Origin: Acanthococcus lagerstroemiae
Lineage: Eukaryota; Arthropoda; Insecta; Hemiptera; Eriococcidae
NCBI GenBank assembly: GCA_031841125.1
Contig: CM063110.1
Location: 56,581,946-56,645,945 of the forward strand
DNA: 64,000 bases
Direction of reading: 5' to 3'
Positions 41,501 through 52,709 of this stretch are shown one piece after another (within the stretch, counting starts at the first letter, position 1; each line of letters opens with the position of its first letter). Under the pieces are notes generated by a model. That model was given only the letters and a program-made list of their open reading frames with translations. It was not told where the DNA came from and did no database searches. Made by a program: the position numbers and the translations under genes.

Positions 41501-44099
41501 AATTTATCAAAAAATCACGTTTTATAAACAAGACGTTCACTCTCATGAGTGTAATATTTTGTACTGGCAAAAATCGAATACTGTGTGGTAAGCAGAATTT
41601 TTTCAGCCATCTTTGCATGTATTAGAACCTAAAATTACATTTATTCTCACCCCCCCTCACCGAAAAAATCTGTACTTTCTAAAACTCCCTCAATCCGGGG
41701 CAAGTTGTCCCATTACAAAAATTATCAATTAATGCGAATTTTGTTACATATTTTTAGAAAATGGTACGAAAATACGTTCGTAAGGCATTTTAGCACATTT
41801 TTAGCACGTTCTTAGGACGAGACTTACCTAATCATGTATTACAACTTACCCGGGTATGGGGCAAGGGCTATTAGAGCTGTCTTAACCCTCTTCTTTGCTA
41901 ACGGAAAACTGGCCTAGGTCGAAATCTGGCGAGTTGCTATGTAGACTCGAGCCCGGGACCTCCAGATTCCGAGATTAACGTGCTATCTATTCGGCCAACT
42001 AGACCCCAAGGGTTACAGCTACAATTTGAGCCTAATTTGAAGTTTTTCGGTCCAATAGTTTCTGCATGTTTTTAGCACAAGACAACTTACCCCATCATGC
42101 ATGACAACTTATCCGGGTATGGAGAAAAAGAAGCTGCGTTTAAAAATGTTTGGGGGCCAACCATATGCAAAACTTCTTTTTTTTTAACGCAATTTTGTAG
42201 CCAAGGGTTGTAGCTACAATTTAAGCCTAATTAAAAAATTTTCGGTCCAATAGTATTTTCAGAATTTTGAAGTTTCTAAAAATAGTGACAACTAACCCCG
42301 GTCTCCCCTAATAACCAAATTTGACGCAGAGTCAGAAAAATTGGCCACTTTCGTTAATTACAAATATCATCGGTCTTACCTAATAATCGGTAAAGTGGCG
42401 ATACCTAGTAATGTTATTCATATCGGGGTAATATTTTGTCGAAGAGGAAATTGCATAAGGAAATATAACAAAAGCCTTCACTGAAACATCTCACAACAAA
42501 GAAGCTTCGACAACCGTAACTACCTTAGAACATAACATTTTGTAGTCCTCTCGAGTTCCAGATTAAAAAATTATAAACATTCCTAGTAGGCCAGTTTTAA
42601 TACCTCAAATTTCTAGAACACAAATAATTAGTCCTAGTAGTTGTGAATAGTCAATAATCAGAAAGTCACCAAGCAACATCGATCTTGATAAGATTATTTC
42701 ATTTCACCATCGTCCCCATTATTCCTTAATTTTTAGGTCATGTTTGAGATAAAATACACCAAAATTAAAAATAACATATTCTGAAAACGTTCATCTTCCC
42801 TTCTGTGAAAAGGAAGCAACTAAATTTTAGAGGATATATAAATAAGGTCAATAAGTGATGTTTCCAGATGGATGTTGCAGTGTGAAAAACATGGTCTATA
42901 AAATATAAAATAATCATTGCCCTATTTAATGAATACTGAACAGCATAATACATAGTATATACCTAACGGCATATAGGGGGATAGATGAACTTAAATTGAT
43001 ATTCAGATATCATGGGCCCAAATAAAGGAGGCTCTAGGGCGCATCCCCTACTTACAAATCAGCAGCGTAGCCGGAGGGAGGCAAGGGAGCTATAGCCCCC
43101 TGAGCTTTTTTTTTCTATTAAAAATATGAGCATCTTCAATGAAATTTAAAAATCACTAAAGTTAGCTGCACAATTCTCCTATTTCATGCAGCGTTTCGAG
43201 GTGTTTCACGAAAAAGAAAATGAAATGTGAAACATTCCTCTACACATTTCTTTGCCATTTTTATGAAATTTTGATTTTCTAGAATTTCACGAAATCATGG
43301 CGAAAAAATCAGGGACCGCGAAAAATATTTAGTCGCGTCCAGTGTAGTGCTCTTTTGAGGCTGAATGAAGTTGTCGTGTTGAGTGATACTGCGTATATTA
43401 CGTATTTATCGTTTTTAATTTTTATAAACATTTTGTTTTTGTTCATCAATTTTCACGTTCATCAATACAATTTGCTTTGCATTTTTCATTTGCTATTTAA
43501 GAAAACCTCTTAACGCTTTTAAAATTTGGTATCCCCATCGGAAAAATCCTAACCACGCTACTTTTTTTTTTGCTACTGTAAATTTAGGGCAGCTCGATAA
43601 AAAAAAAGCATATTTAACTAATTTTGCTTGTCCTCTCCCCCTCGCAAAAATCTTAGCCGCGTTACTGCCACAAATCATCTGAATGCCCCTCAAAAATTGG
43701 AAGATTATATAATCGGAAAAAATCTTCAGCATACGATTTTGATCCTTGTTAGCACCCACAACACCCCTCCCCCAGGTCGACAATTTACACTTATGGCAGA
43801 CACATAAATCGGACTCGAGCTCATCATTTTGAGCCACGTTTTCCTAGATGGATGCAGAACGTGAAATTTGTACTGCGCATTTGTTACCTACGTAGAGTAT
43901 TCAAGTACAGTAATATCGCAATTATTTAATTCACAGAAATCCCACACTCACGAGTCGCGCTGGATGTTTCAAATGGATCAGGAGTACCACCGACAAACCT
44001 ACTTATCTACAAATCAGTAAGGACTTAAACATGGTCAAAGGAGTGGTTTACGGAGAAAGACGTCTCTTTTGGCAGGAAATATTGCGCACGTGTCACTAA
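32566..44099 (+). CDS. Carboxylesterase 2 (COesterase family), complete, 10 coding exons
   Basis: A second ester hydrolase of the cluster, likely cytosolic (no signal peptide or membrane segment). Coding exons: 32566-32694, 32772-32912, 32998-33154, 33244-33429, 36505-36710, 37166-37328, 37448-37623, 37699-37846, 40495-40627, 43937-44099. Total 1602 nt (533 aa plus stop); all introns are GT-AG with phases identical to gene 1. Landmarks: FLGVPYAEPP (about 27-36), EDCLYLN, the HGGG oxyanion stretch (106-109), GESSG with nucleophile Ser188, DVHEG with Glu321, GPVHTDE with His439 and YLQI near the C-terminus. Two oddities: where family members read NYRLN after the third beta strand (VTFNYRLN in gene 1, VTINYRLN in gene 3), this protein reads VISRLN, and the residue after the nucleophile is Ser instead of Ala. 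The triad is intact, so activity is expected but may be altered. Confidence 0.95.
33480..34880 (+). repeat. Diverged tandem units of about 130-180 bp in gene 2 intron 4
   Basis: The phrases CTGAGTTACGCACTCC / GTGAGTTAAGCACTCCCGAAT and ATTTGTGTGATCTCCCTAAGA / ATTCGTGTGATCTCCTTACTA recur near 33560, 34510, 34570, 34640, 34700 and 34860. The palindromic mariner-derived element at 33597-34291 interrupts the series. No coding signal. Confidence 0.5.
33597..34291. mobile_element. Palindromic (fold-back) element built from mariner transposase ends
   Basis: Two long arms are inverted copies: 33597 to about 33860 and about 34030 to 34291, with about 170 bp between. Each arm encodes the C-terminal end of a mariner-type transposase running outward. 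The minus-strand frame 33716-33934 ends FEKNIRVLNEDDN, and the plus-strand copy ends FEKDIRVLNEDDD with its stop at about 34157; both contain FDKWQ(K/E)RM(N/D)ACIAM. Outside the stops, each arm carries the same 3' flank (GGTTTTTTAAAG ... TGAGCTCGGCG). The catalytic domain is absent, so it cannot move itself. A TA duplication is not visible at the outer ends. It sits in gene 2 intron 4. Confidence 0.8.
35166..35326. mobile_element. 161-bp hairpin MITE with 9-bp target duplication
   Basis: Arms of about 54 bp (35166-35219 and 35273-35326) are inverted with about two mismatches and contain CCCCAGGTGCGGACATCCG and its complement. The central 50 bp can extend the stem (GACTATGCGG / CCGCGTAGTC). 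ACTCATCCT flanks it exactly on both sides (35157-35165 and 35327-35335). A 9-bp duplication is usual for Mutator-like elements; that placement is an inference. The near-perfect arms suggest a recent insertion. Confidence 0.85.
35590..35715 (+). mobile_element. Truncated copy of the CAGGGACGTACC hAT MITE
   Basis: It shares TTGTTGGATTTTCC.AAC.CCGCCTGA, GTCAATTTTCC, GCTGA.TGAAAAATTC and the end GGTGCGTCCCTG with the intact copies at 52323-52701 and 57080-57306. The left half is missing. Confidence 0.65.
38245..39660 (+). pseudogene. Decayed non-LTR retrotransposon in gene 2 intron 8
   Basis: In order: a linker (LLDKTGQRIYDKEGINLL, near 38250), NYRPISLFPT (near 38615), DQAGFRRS (near 38710), the palm DYNQAFDSLHHGFI (38820-38860), KGVRQDD / RQGDPLSSFLFIAALEE across a frameshift near 39000, the active-site position KFADEIILIS (FADE instead of YADD, near 39115), then EITYLGQLISLEN (39266-39562 frame) and a GWAEHVARLP-like tail near 39640. 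Multiple stops, frameshifts and the changed active site make it inactive. Same orientation as gene 2, inside intron 37847-40494. Confidence 0.9.
39705..39960 (+). mobile_element. Diverged copy of the CAGGGACGTACC hAT MITE
   Basis: It starts AGGAACGTACCTAAGAG and contains TTGTGAAAGTCCCAACTGAC, GGTTTTCCCAACT and CTGCTGAGTGAAAAATTCC in the family order. The right end (about 39960) is decayed and no target duplication was found. It lies directly after the LINE. Confidence 0.65.
40628..41306. other. Left part of gene 2 intron 9
   Basis: AT-rich, with a TCTATTAAAAATTA / TTACTGTAATT-like loose repetition at 40720-40890 and a C-run repeat fragment near 41170-41225. No gene. Confidence 0.4.
41307..42310. 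mobile_element. 1-kb TIR element (GACCGGGGTAAGTT ends) with nested SINE
   Basis: The left end reads TAGGGAAGACCGGGGTAAGT (41307). The right end is the complement of TAGGGGAGACCGGGGTTAGT, ending at 42310, so the inverted repeats agree at all but two of 20 positions. GGGGTAAGTTGTC-like words recur inside, and a segment CTACAATTT(G/A)AGCCTAATT ... TTCGGTCCAATAGT is present twice (near 42020 and 42210). No transposase is seen. The superfamily is not decided by the visible ends. Confidence 0.65.
41871..42007 (-). mobile_element. tRNA-derived SINE, short form, nested in the TIR element
   Basis: The complement carries the box A region (TTGGCCGAATAGATAGCACG), GGTCCCGGGCTCGAG (box B) and the body up to AGACAGCTCTAA. 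It ends where the short copy at 46071 also ends, before the CTGCCTCCCCGACGTC part of long copies. Insertion into 41307-42310 means the SINE is younger than that element. Confidence 0.8.
42311..43936. other. Right part of gene 2 intron 9
   Basis: Contains fragments of a repeat with GCGTAGCCGGAGGGAGGC ... GGGCTATAGCCCCC (about 43070-43115) and a decayed inverted relative at about 43530-43680. The 114-codon frame at 43493-43837 (minus) comes from this repeat. The acceptor for exon 10 is TTCACAG, ending at 43936. Confidence 0.4.
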
Positions 44100-44154
44100 G
44101 GCAACCGAAAACCGTTCGACCTTGCAGAACATTTTTTCGCAAGAATTTCAAACA

Positions 44155-44160
44155 AATAAA
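44155..44160 (+). terminator. Candidate poly(A) signal of gene 2
   Basis: AATAAA lies 56 bp after the stop codon of gene 2. A second AATAAA lies at 44407-44412. Either could direct 3' end formation. Confidence 0.45.
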
Positions 44161-44412
44161 GGACACTTTCAGGGGGAAAAAAAATTACAGAATATTTAGT
44201 TATTACGAAAATAATACATGGAAAGTCTTAGAATCTCGAAACAGTATTTTGTGAGAACAGAGTTAAAAACTGAGAAAAACGTTTCACGAGTGAACAGATT
44301 TTAAATGGAATTATTATTTTTAGGATTAAAATTAACTGCATTTTATAATTAAGTAAAGTTTTAGCTAAAACATTATGAACTAATTGTTCAGTTATTTTAA
44401 TTAATTAATAAA

Positions 44413-45660
44413 TACTGCATTCACATGTTCGCTGATTTCCTATCCTCAGTGATTCGTCAAACAATAGAGTGGTCCAAGATTTGTCAATTGTTGAAATGTT
44501 CTGCTCTCAATGACTACAGCTTGCACCTTTCGTTTTAAAAGCCTACCAGCCAAAATTTTTTTGAAATCGAATAAGTTCGAGAGATCCTGCCGCAGGAGGG
44601 AGGGGTCAAGTTTAACATATAGGATTTTCCATAAGGAAATCTGCAGTGTTGCGTTGAAGCGTACAAAACATCGTGTTTCGTCAAAAAAAATTCGTTTGGT
44701 AATAAAATTCGTCCTCATTACTGTAAGGATGACGTACCTACTGAACATTTTGAGGAAAGTATTCAAAGGTCAGTGGCCTCAGTCCAATTTTTTATTACTA
44801 CAGACCACAAGAACCAAGTGAAAGTATGAAAACGATAGTCTACTCGGATTTCATAAACAATAAATCAATTTACGAATTTTTTAAAGTCCCGATTTTGAAG
44901 GCTTCACTAAGGGGGTAGGACCTACAAATTACAGGTAATTCTATCAAGTACATCGAAAATGATGGGGGTTTTGGAATCTCAAACCGTCCACAGTTTTCAG
45001 GTAATTTTGACTGTACCACTCACCAATAAGGATCCACAGGCAGCAGGAACGAGAAAACTTCAAAATTATTTAACACTGCTTCAAGTACATCGATAACAGG
45101 ATTTTGGAGATACTGATTTGCGTTTGCGGTTATTTCAACTGTCACCCCTACCAACTTCAAATTAACGCTAAAACTCTGGAATTCTTTTCATCTTGCCCTT
45201 GGGATCGGTGGATGTAATAAGGGAGTGTCTCAGAAATCTCCATATACAAATAAGTAGAGACGAAACTGTGAAAATGCTAGACAGAAGCTACACTAGTAAA
45301 CCTGTTCTACATTTTTTTAGAAACTTTAGTCATTTTAAAATCCTTTGAAACAGAACTAACACTTTTTCATATTGAAATTAGTGCTGTGGCTACACTTATG
45401 TAGGTGAACGGGTAAAATTCTGCACACTGTATGTACGTGCATGAAAAAACTTCACCCTAATTTCAGGATAGATCATATTCATAATTTTGTAATAAATTTT
45501 TTAATTCCCTTTTTTCCTCTTCCTCGACCAGCCATTATTTAAATAAGGAAATGGGACAGTCCCACTGAAAAACAACCTGTCTCTAGAGACATGAGTGTTT
45601 TCAAGATCTTGGTCAACCCCTTCCCCCACACATACACAAGATAATCTGTTTTTCTACGGT
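44413..45660. other. Intergenic DNA after gene 2, no gene seen
   Basis: The overlapping frames at 44446-44821 on both strands show no family motif. About 44880-45240 has loose repetition (CAAGTACATCGA..A..ATTTTGG). Nothing else was recognised. Confidence 0.4.
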
Positions 45661-45667
45661 TACTCTC

Positions 45668-45868
45668 AACCCGAGCCCTTGGAATCCGCCCTTTCGAGCA
45701 TTACTTCAGAGACGTCGGGGAGGCAGTTAGGGCTGTCTTAGCCCTCTTCTCATCTTGCTGAAAAACCGGCCTAGGTCGAGATTAATGTACGAGTTGCTAC
45801 GTGGGCTCGAACCCGGGACCTCCGGATTCCGAGACCAGCGCGCTATCCACTCGGCCAACCAGATCCTG
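45668..45868 (-). mobile_element. tRNA-derived SINE, long form
   Basis: Best-preserved copy. The complement starts CTGGTTGGCCGAGTGGATAG, has GGTCCCGGGTTCGAGCCC (box B), then GTAGCAACTCG, GACCTAGGCCGGTTTTTC, GAAGAGGGCTAAGACAGCCC and the long-form tail to GGGCGGATTCCAAGGG. A seven-base loop CTCGGAA can be drawn at the anticodon position, but the parent tRNA is not certain. Confidence 0.88.
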
Positions 45869-46070
45869 TCTCAAAGGAAAAATACAAAATTGTCAATTTC
45901 AGATTGGTTGATAGGGCCGTTCCACGATTTGTTTGCCCAAGGTCTCTCAAAAGCTCTGGGCGACCCTACCTTACACAAAACACGTTATTAATTGGAAAAT
46001 GTCTTCGAAAACTACGTGCTCACTGCTAGGGGTACAACCAAAGGGGGAGCTAGGGGACTATAGCCCTGGG

Positions 46071-46210
46071 GGTCTGGTTGGCCAAGTGGATAGCGCACTG
46101 GTCCAGGAATCTGGAGGTCCTGGGTTCGAGTCCAAGTAGCAACTCGCTACATTTCGACCTAAGCCGGTTTTTCGGTAAGAAGGGAAAGTGGGCTAAGACA
46201 GCCCTAAATT
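46071..46210 (+). mobile_element. tRNA-derived SINE, short form
   Basis: GGTCTGGTTGGCCAAGTGGA opens it, then CTGGGTTCGAGTCC (box B), GTAGCAACTCGC, GCCGGTTTTTCGG and GCTAAGACAGCCCTAAATTAG. It lies 200 bp from the long copy at 45668-45868 in the opposite orientation and is preceded by a GGGGACTATAGCCC repeat fragment. Confidence 0.85.
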
Positions 46211-46949
46211 AGAAAAAAAGAGGGCTATAGCCCCACAAAAATTCGAAAAATTTTCAAAATTAGTTCATATAGGCAGGTACCAAATCAGGTGGTACTAAAT
46301 CGAGTTTTCATCCCTGCCCAAGTTTTTTTTTTCTCAATCTTAGCCACCACCAAAAAATAAAGTTCTGGTTGGACCCAGGCTTACTGCTCTCATCAATGGA
46401 CCAAACTGCAAATTCCCATATTGATCAAAGGAAGATTTTGGAATCCTAGAATTCGTTCTACTGCGAAGAGTTCACGCCATTCAACATTTCATGGCAACTG
46501 GAGACAACACCTGGAGAGATGGTAGCCTTCACATACACACACTACTACTAAGATACTATTGCGCACTAAAGTAGGATAAAGTATGAAGACACCATCAGGA
46601 ATCCAGTCATTCATCAGATTTCTAATAATGTGAGGATTCCACTCGGTGAAATAGATTTTTTAGATCTTTTCTTAAGGCAAGAATAATACAGAGATTTCAG
46701 TAAAATGTAAAATTCTTGACACCTTTATGTTGCCACATTTTATCTTATTATAGGTCATACCACCACTATAGATGGCGGACCTTTTGGCTCCAATCGCCAA
46801 TAGTGCGTACTATGCATACACGATATACGTACTAATCCCATCAAAGTCGATGAATTTCTGATTTTCTGCGAACTTTTACCTTACTACAAGTCCTAACTTT
46901 TTCAGGGATAGAATTTAGGCATTCGATTTAGCTCGATATCGATCTATTT

Positions 46950-47590
46950 TCACTCTATCTCTGTTGATATTCGGCCGTCGTCGGTCGATATTCCCGAAAA
47001 TGAACGGACTGGGCGTGGTTGGGGGCTCGGGCTTGCAACAACTGGTTCATGAGTAAAGATACACGCACCCAGGCTGTCAACTTCATCAGTGGTAATATCA
47101 CAACCGGAAATCGGAATGAAGCCGATGAAGGGTACAGAGTGTTCTATAACATCTGCTTTTAACCCAGTTGTCTTGTCTTTCTCTGTCGTTCTAGAAACCA
47201 TGAAAATAACCAACACATGTGATCGGCTGAATATTCTCATATTTCATCTACATCGCTTTTGGAAGACGAAGAGGACGGATGCGGTAAGCGATTGTTGACG
47301 TCGGCGAATACCACAAAGCAAACATCCTTGGCTTATTCACAAATTCAGTATTCCAGCCCATATTATAACCACCCGATCGCATTTCGTTCTGCTTCGAATT
47401 CTAGCTGTTGGCTCACTGCTGCGAGTGCGGCAATTTTACGGTCTGCGTGTGGGTACGCCAAAAAACTATACGTAAGATATGTTTGACATCTTTCCTTTCC
47501 CAGACTGGTTCTTAAGTCATCTCGCCACTGAGATCTTACAAGTTCCAATTGACAGCCAAAAAAGCTTTCTGTTAGTCTGTTAATGTGCAT
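46950..47590 (-). other. Possible coding remnant of unknown family
   Basis: The minus-strand frame 47363-47590 (75 codons) has a mixed, protein-like composition (for example TYLTYSFLAYPHADRKIAAL) with a balanced charge pattern and less AT-rich codons than its surroundings. A second minus frame at 46950-47240 follows. I recognise no family, and no splice-linked exon or start could be fixed. It may be a decayed transposon gene or chance. Confidence 0.25.
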
Positions 47591-50500
47591 TCATCAACTT
47601 GATATTTTTTATTGAGAAGGGGATGGGGTAAAAATAGGTTGCACTAACCCCTCGCTCCTATTCCTGGTCGCCATTGCGGAACCGTATATTAACTGGGAGA
47701 AGTATATTTTACACAACATCTGATAATGCGAACACTTCCTCCTCCTCCCCCCCCAAAAAAAATCGATTCTTACTACCGATTAATTCTTGTTTATCGTACC
47801 TCTGGCTATCATCTAGTTCATCTCGGACATCAAAATTCATATCCCTTCGAGTAAAAAATGTTTTTTGATTGCAGCTCTGAACCTTCACCCTCCTTCCGAC
47901 TCAAAAGTACACTCACAACCCCCTTATTCTTCTCTTGTGGGCTCAAAGTTAGATGAATGTAGGACAGAGGTTGCTTATCAATTGGTCAGATCTGATTTCT
48001 TCTCTATTTAGGGCAGACAATATCATCGTTTGTAGATAGTGTGGACAAAGAATTTACATAGAAGGAGAGCACAGGTTTGGAGGAATTTTTGGGTGTTACA
48101 ACAGGTGTACAAGAACAACATGCCGTTAAAAATAAAAATTTTGGAATGGTATACATAACCGGGGCTTCATGTATGGGGCGCAGATGCGGACAGCCACCGA
48201 AGCTCAGAACTTGAAAATGGCGAAAACACAAGATCACTACGGAAAGGTCGATTCTAGGCACAAAAAAAGATAGACCGAAAAACGTCGAAATGTGAAGAAG
48301 AACCGAAGCGATACATCGCCAAAAAATTAAAGTTTGACTATGCGGTACAAGTTGCCGGGGAAGGACGAGAAATATAGGGTGGAAGAGTGTTGGATTAGTA
48401 TCCTAGAGAAGGTTGGAGATCATGAGACCTCTGACAAGGTGGCACAACGAGCTCAAAAATATAGGGGAAGCCATTGGGTGAGGGGTGCAAGGGATATAGA
48501 CAGATCCATGCTCGATCATGGGCGCACTGAATACGTTAGAGTAAACGCGATTCGTCACATTTGGTAGTGTAAGTGAATGGTTGTAAAAATTTCTTCTCTA
48601 GTGAAAAATTCCTCAATTGCAATGGCAGAATCAGATTGATACTTAGGTATCAAGCCAACAAAACCCGGCTCTATAGGGTGGAAGGGGGTCAATCCCCTAA
48701 TTATTTTTCGAGTCTTTCATACAATCGGCAGTCATTTCGGCAAATGAAGTACAAATCTTGAATTATTATTCTTTGTTTCTCTTTCATTTTCCCGACTAAG
48801 CCGTAAAATTCAAAATTTTCAAGAATTTTAGTCAAAACCTCTGTCCCTTACCCACCCACAACATCCATGTTCGTGTCGACAAAGAGCCAACGATCGAGCT
48901 ATGAATTATTTGGGTCGCTGACTTCAAATATTAGATCAATTAGATTTTCGAACCGGCCTCAAAATCCAAATCTCACCATTGATATGGGCAAAATTAACAT
49001 AGGGTGTGAAACATACACAGAAAAAAATTTTAGTTTTACAGAAATTCCACCCCTACCCTCTACTGATTCTCTGTATGATGACAATATTAATACGTTTCAA
49101 AGGATTCCGAAGAGAAAAAAATTGAACGGTAGCGCAAGAGCTTCGTACGGTTTTAGGTGGCCATAATGCTTCGTAAAGTGAAAAAGGACACCTAAGATGT
49201 ATTTGATTTTAAAATTTGCCTAATTCTATAAAATAAAAGTTTCACAGGAAGAAATAAAACCACTATTCCCTACACGCCCACTGGATTTCAAAAAACACAT
49301 TTCCAACAAAAAAAAGTAAAATTTTTTGAAATTTCTTTCTATTGGAAGTTGGTCTAGCCTCATGTTGGAATTATTTTCTTCCGCCTTTCCTCGTACTTTC
49401 TTCCACTCTCATGTGGTGTAAGAGAAAATTTGGAAATTAAAACCGTGCATCGTCTAACATCTGACTCTGATATTATTGATTTGGGGAGGAGGGTTACGAA
49501 GGGAACGGACGGCAGAAGAAATGAAATGGAAGGACAAAAAATGAAAAGATACTTTCAGAAAATAGTGAGATCTATTCCACGAAGAAAAAATATTTTTCAT
49601 GCTCATGCGTTTATTTTGTAAAATGAGTTTTTGGGACCCCCTTTCCCCCTTCTGACTCTCTTTCGAGCTGAATATATTTTTTGTGAATGAACCTCGTTTC
49701 AAACTCAGAAGAATTTTAGACGACTTTCTTCACTCCAAGAAGAGCAATTTACTTGGAATTTCCTCACACGAAACTTCACGAATCTTGCGTCACTATTCAA
49801 TTCTTTCCCTTCAAAATTGCTCAACGTGTATCATTTTTACCCCAGAGAGAATCATTTTGCAAAATAAGACCCCCTGAAAACCGATTTTATCTTTCGAGAC
49901 AAGCCTTGGTCAAAACATAAAAAAAGCATGACCGTAGTGATATTTTGAATGACTGAAATCAAATGTCCTATGTTTTCAATCTGACCTCGATTTCAGCCCG
50001 AAAGTGCAAATCTCGCTCTTGAAATGGGAAAAATGAGTCCTCGAAATCTGCGATTTCTAACACCTTGATTTCGATACACTGCTCCAACTTTCCATTTAAG
50101 TCACTTTGTTCATTTGTTCATTTTAAGGGCGGAATTTCGATTTAGGACTTTGATTAATAAGGGCCGGGTGATGAATCTGATGGAATACTCGAAATAAGGG
50201 CCAGAATGAGCCTCTGTTTTGAGACTAATCAATACTTTCCCACTAGAATTATAGCATTTCATAGTACGTTTTAAACAGGGGTGCAAGCAGAACCTTTTTT
50301 TGTGGTGGCTAGAATTTAGAGATAAAACTTGAGCAGGGGTGAAAGCTCACTTTGGTACCTACCTATTTTCATGAGCTGTAAATTTTTACGAACCTACGAC
50401 CTAACGTAACCGCATCAGGACATCGGCATCAATTTTTTTTTCGTTTCAAAATTGATTTTGAAACTATTTCGAAGATTTTTTGGGGAGGGCTATAGCCCTC

Positions 50501-51580
50501 TAGCCTCCTGCTTAGTTGCGCTCTTGGTTCTAAACCTCAATCTCATTTTCGGAAATCTGTAATGAAAAAAACTAGATTCTCGTATTCATTTAGACGTCTA
50601 AGTCAAAGATCTTCGATTTCGAGTAAGTTGAGATATTCCATAGGAGATCGAATTGACAAAACTTAGCGTCATTTTTGAGAGATTTGGGTTGATTTTTAAA
50701 TTATCATTCGCACAAAGTCGACTCCGACAGAGCAACTAATTTTGAACACATTTTTCAAAAAAAAAAAAAATGATCGACACGATTTTTCACATAATGGCAG
50801 TACTGAATAATATGGATACCGTTACAAGTTTTTAAGAATGACAGTAATTTTATTCAACGGCGTTTCTCGTTTACACTATCACAAGATATACGAGAACAAT
50901 TAATTCACACCGTAGTCTTTTCACATTTAAGATAGGCAATATAATACGTTCTATACCACAGGCGTAACCAGGAGGAGCTATGAAGGCTATAGCCCCCTGT
51001 CGTGAGGCGAAATACAGCTTCTTCGATCTTTCGAAGCTTCCTTTTCTCACGCCATCAAATTGACGCCTTAATGTGACTCATTCGATGACCTTTACCGAAA
51101 CAATGACTCATTAGAACTATCGGTACAATACAGGCCAGACACCTTGGCAACAGTAGGTCGGCTATCAATCAATTGTTTATTTTTGACATAAAGGAAATCG
51201 TACACGATGATCATACACACGTTTCGTTCTTTCAAATTCTCAGAATTCGCGGACCACACATCTATAGACAAAAAGACATTGTTCGACGATACATGCGCCT
51301 TATTTTCCATCACGATTCCCAAAATTCCTAGAACTCGAGGACCACGTACACACAGTCGAAGACAGTGCACTCACATTGTTTAGCTGCTACCGAGGGCTCA
51401 ACACTAATCAAACTCATCACGTCTTCAGCCAATCTCGAGATGGGCAGAGCGAAATTTAGAGACTTATAACCACATCTTGAAGATAGATTTGCGTCCTCTA
51501 CTCTCGATCGCCTACTGGCAGCACCTTCATGTCTCACTGATCCGGATATTGGACTTGAAAATCTTACCATTTTTATTCCG
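47591..51580. other. Intergenic DNA, no gene recognised
   Basis: Frames at 48334-48567 and 48867-49166 show no family motif. Pieces of the GGCGTA...GGGCTATAGCCCCC repeat lie at about 50280-50520 and 50957-51005. An A run sits at 50757-50770. Otherwise AT-rich and featureless to me. Confidence 0.4.
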
Positions 51581-51700
51581 TCCCTCCGGCCACTGATGCG
51601 ATACTCGAAAGAGTAGTTTACGGGGCCGGGGGTGCGGTGTCCTAGGGGCCACTTTGGCATGCGTGCATCGCCATACGTCCCTCCACACCAATAGAGTCCT
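51581..51700 (-). repeat. Copy of GC-rich dispersed repeat (family A)
   Basis: The block GATGCGATACTCGAAAGAGT, GGGGCCGGGGGTGCGGTGTC, GGGGCCACTTTGGCATGCG, CATCGCCATACGTCCCTCC matches the blocks at 5377, 8727 (inverted) and 55082. On the minus strand a 125-codon frame (51328-51705) runs through it and reads GGTYGDARMPKWPLGHRTPG. The match to the other copies stops near 51580, while the frame continues. Confidence 0.7.
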
Positions 51701-52322
51701 GTCATGTCTTATGTCTAAAATTCTAATGTTTATATCGTAACATTAAACTCTTTCAGAACGTATCTTTTAACGAATTCAGTATTTAAACCAAAAATTAACA
51801 TAAATTCGAAAGGTTAGTAAATGCCATGTTGGTCAAGAGTCTCGGCCACATTATTCCGAATCTCGAACAGAGATTACCATGCTAGCCTCTGGACGGTGTT
51901 ACCTCTAAAACACCGGGTACTTCATCATACTCAATCGAAAACACGACATTTAAAAAAAATCTTCTAGTTAAAAATTACAAGTCAAGTATTTTTACGTTTT
52001 CGTATAAAATTTACCCCTCTCCACTTTTCACGGGTTCAGCCTCGCTCAGAGGTAATTTCTGGTAGCGCCTATATGCATATAAAATTTTTTTTTGCATAGA
52101 ATGCATCAATGAAATGCATCGAAATTATCACAAGTACCATCTACATTTCCAATGATTTTTCCACCCTTTTCAACTAAATTTATGAACGATATTACGGCAT
52201 CAAAAATAAGGAAAAGCGAACTAATTAAGAAGCCGATCTTTTAGAATCAACTCCGACATCACGACTTGACTTTTTTTGAAAAATTTATTCAGTGATTCCA
52301 ATTCTGGATTGAAAACTGTCTC

Positions 52323-52701
52323 CAGGGACTTACCAAAGAGTTCTTCCTGGGGAGGGAGGGGGCAAAAATTGTGAAAGTCCCAACTGACTCAACTCAAAAT
52401 TCTCGAATTGGAAAGCAAGAAAAAACTAAATAATAATAATACTTACAGGTGATAGCAGGCACGAACTACAATCCGGATACTGGAACAGAAGAAGAAGAAG
52501 AAATTCCTTTTGCAATAGGCTCGGCTACTAGTAGCCGGCCCTAAACAACGAGAAAAAAAACAACAACAAACTTTTGATTTGTTGGATTTTCCCAACTCCG
52601 CCTGACTGAAATAGTAAATTTTCCTAACTGCTAAGAGGAAAATTCCTGTAGAGGAGGCTCGGGGGGGAGTCGCCCTCTACCTGCCTATTGGTACGTCCCT
52701 G
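52323..52701 (+). mobile_element. hAT MITE (CAGGGAC ends) with 8-bp target duplication and nested insertion
   Basis: It starts CAGGGACTTACCAAAGAG and ends TTGGTACGTCCCTG, and is flanked exactly by ACTGTCTC on both sides (52315-52322 and 52702-52709). The inner sequence matches 57080-57306 except for about 130 extra bases (about 52425-52560). These begin with a TAATAATAATAC tract and carry CGGATACTGGAACAGAAG, and look like a separate insertion. Confidence 0.88.
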
Positions 52702-52709
52702 ACTGTCTC

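Noticed and set aside
43493..43837. A 114-codon minus-strand gene
   Set aside because: It is made from a GC-run repeat fragment with homopolymer tracts and shows no domain.
51328..51705. A 125-codon minus-strand gene
   Set aside because: Its first third lies in a dispersed repeat that in other copies has stops or shifts; no family motif in the rest.
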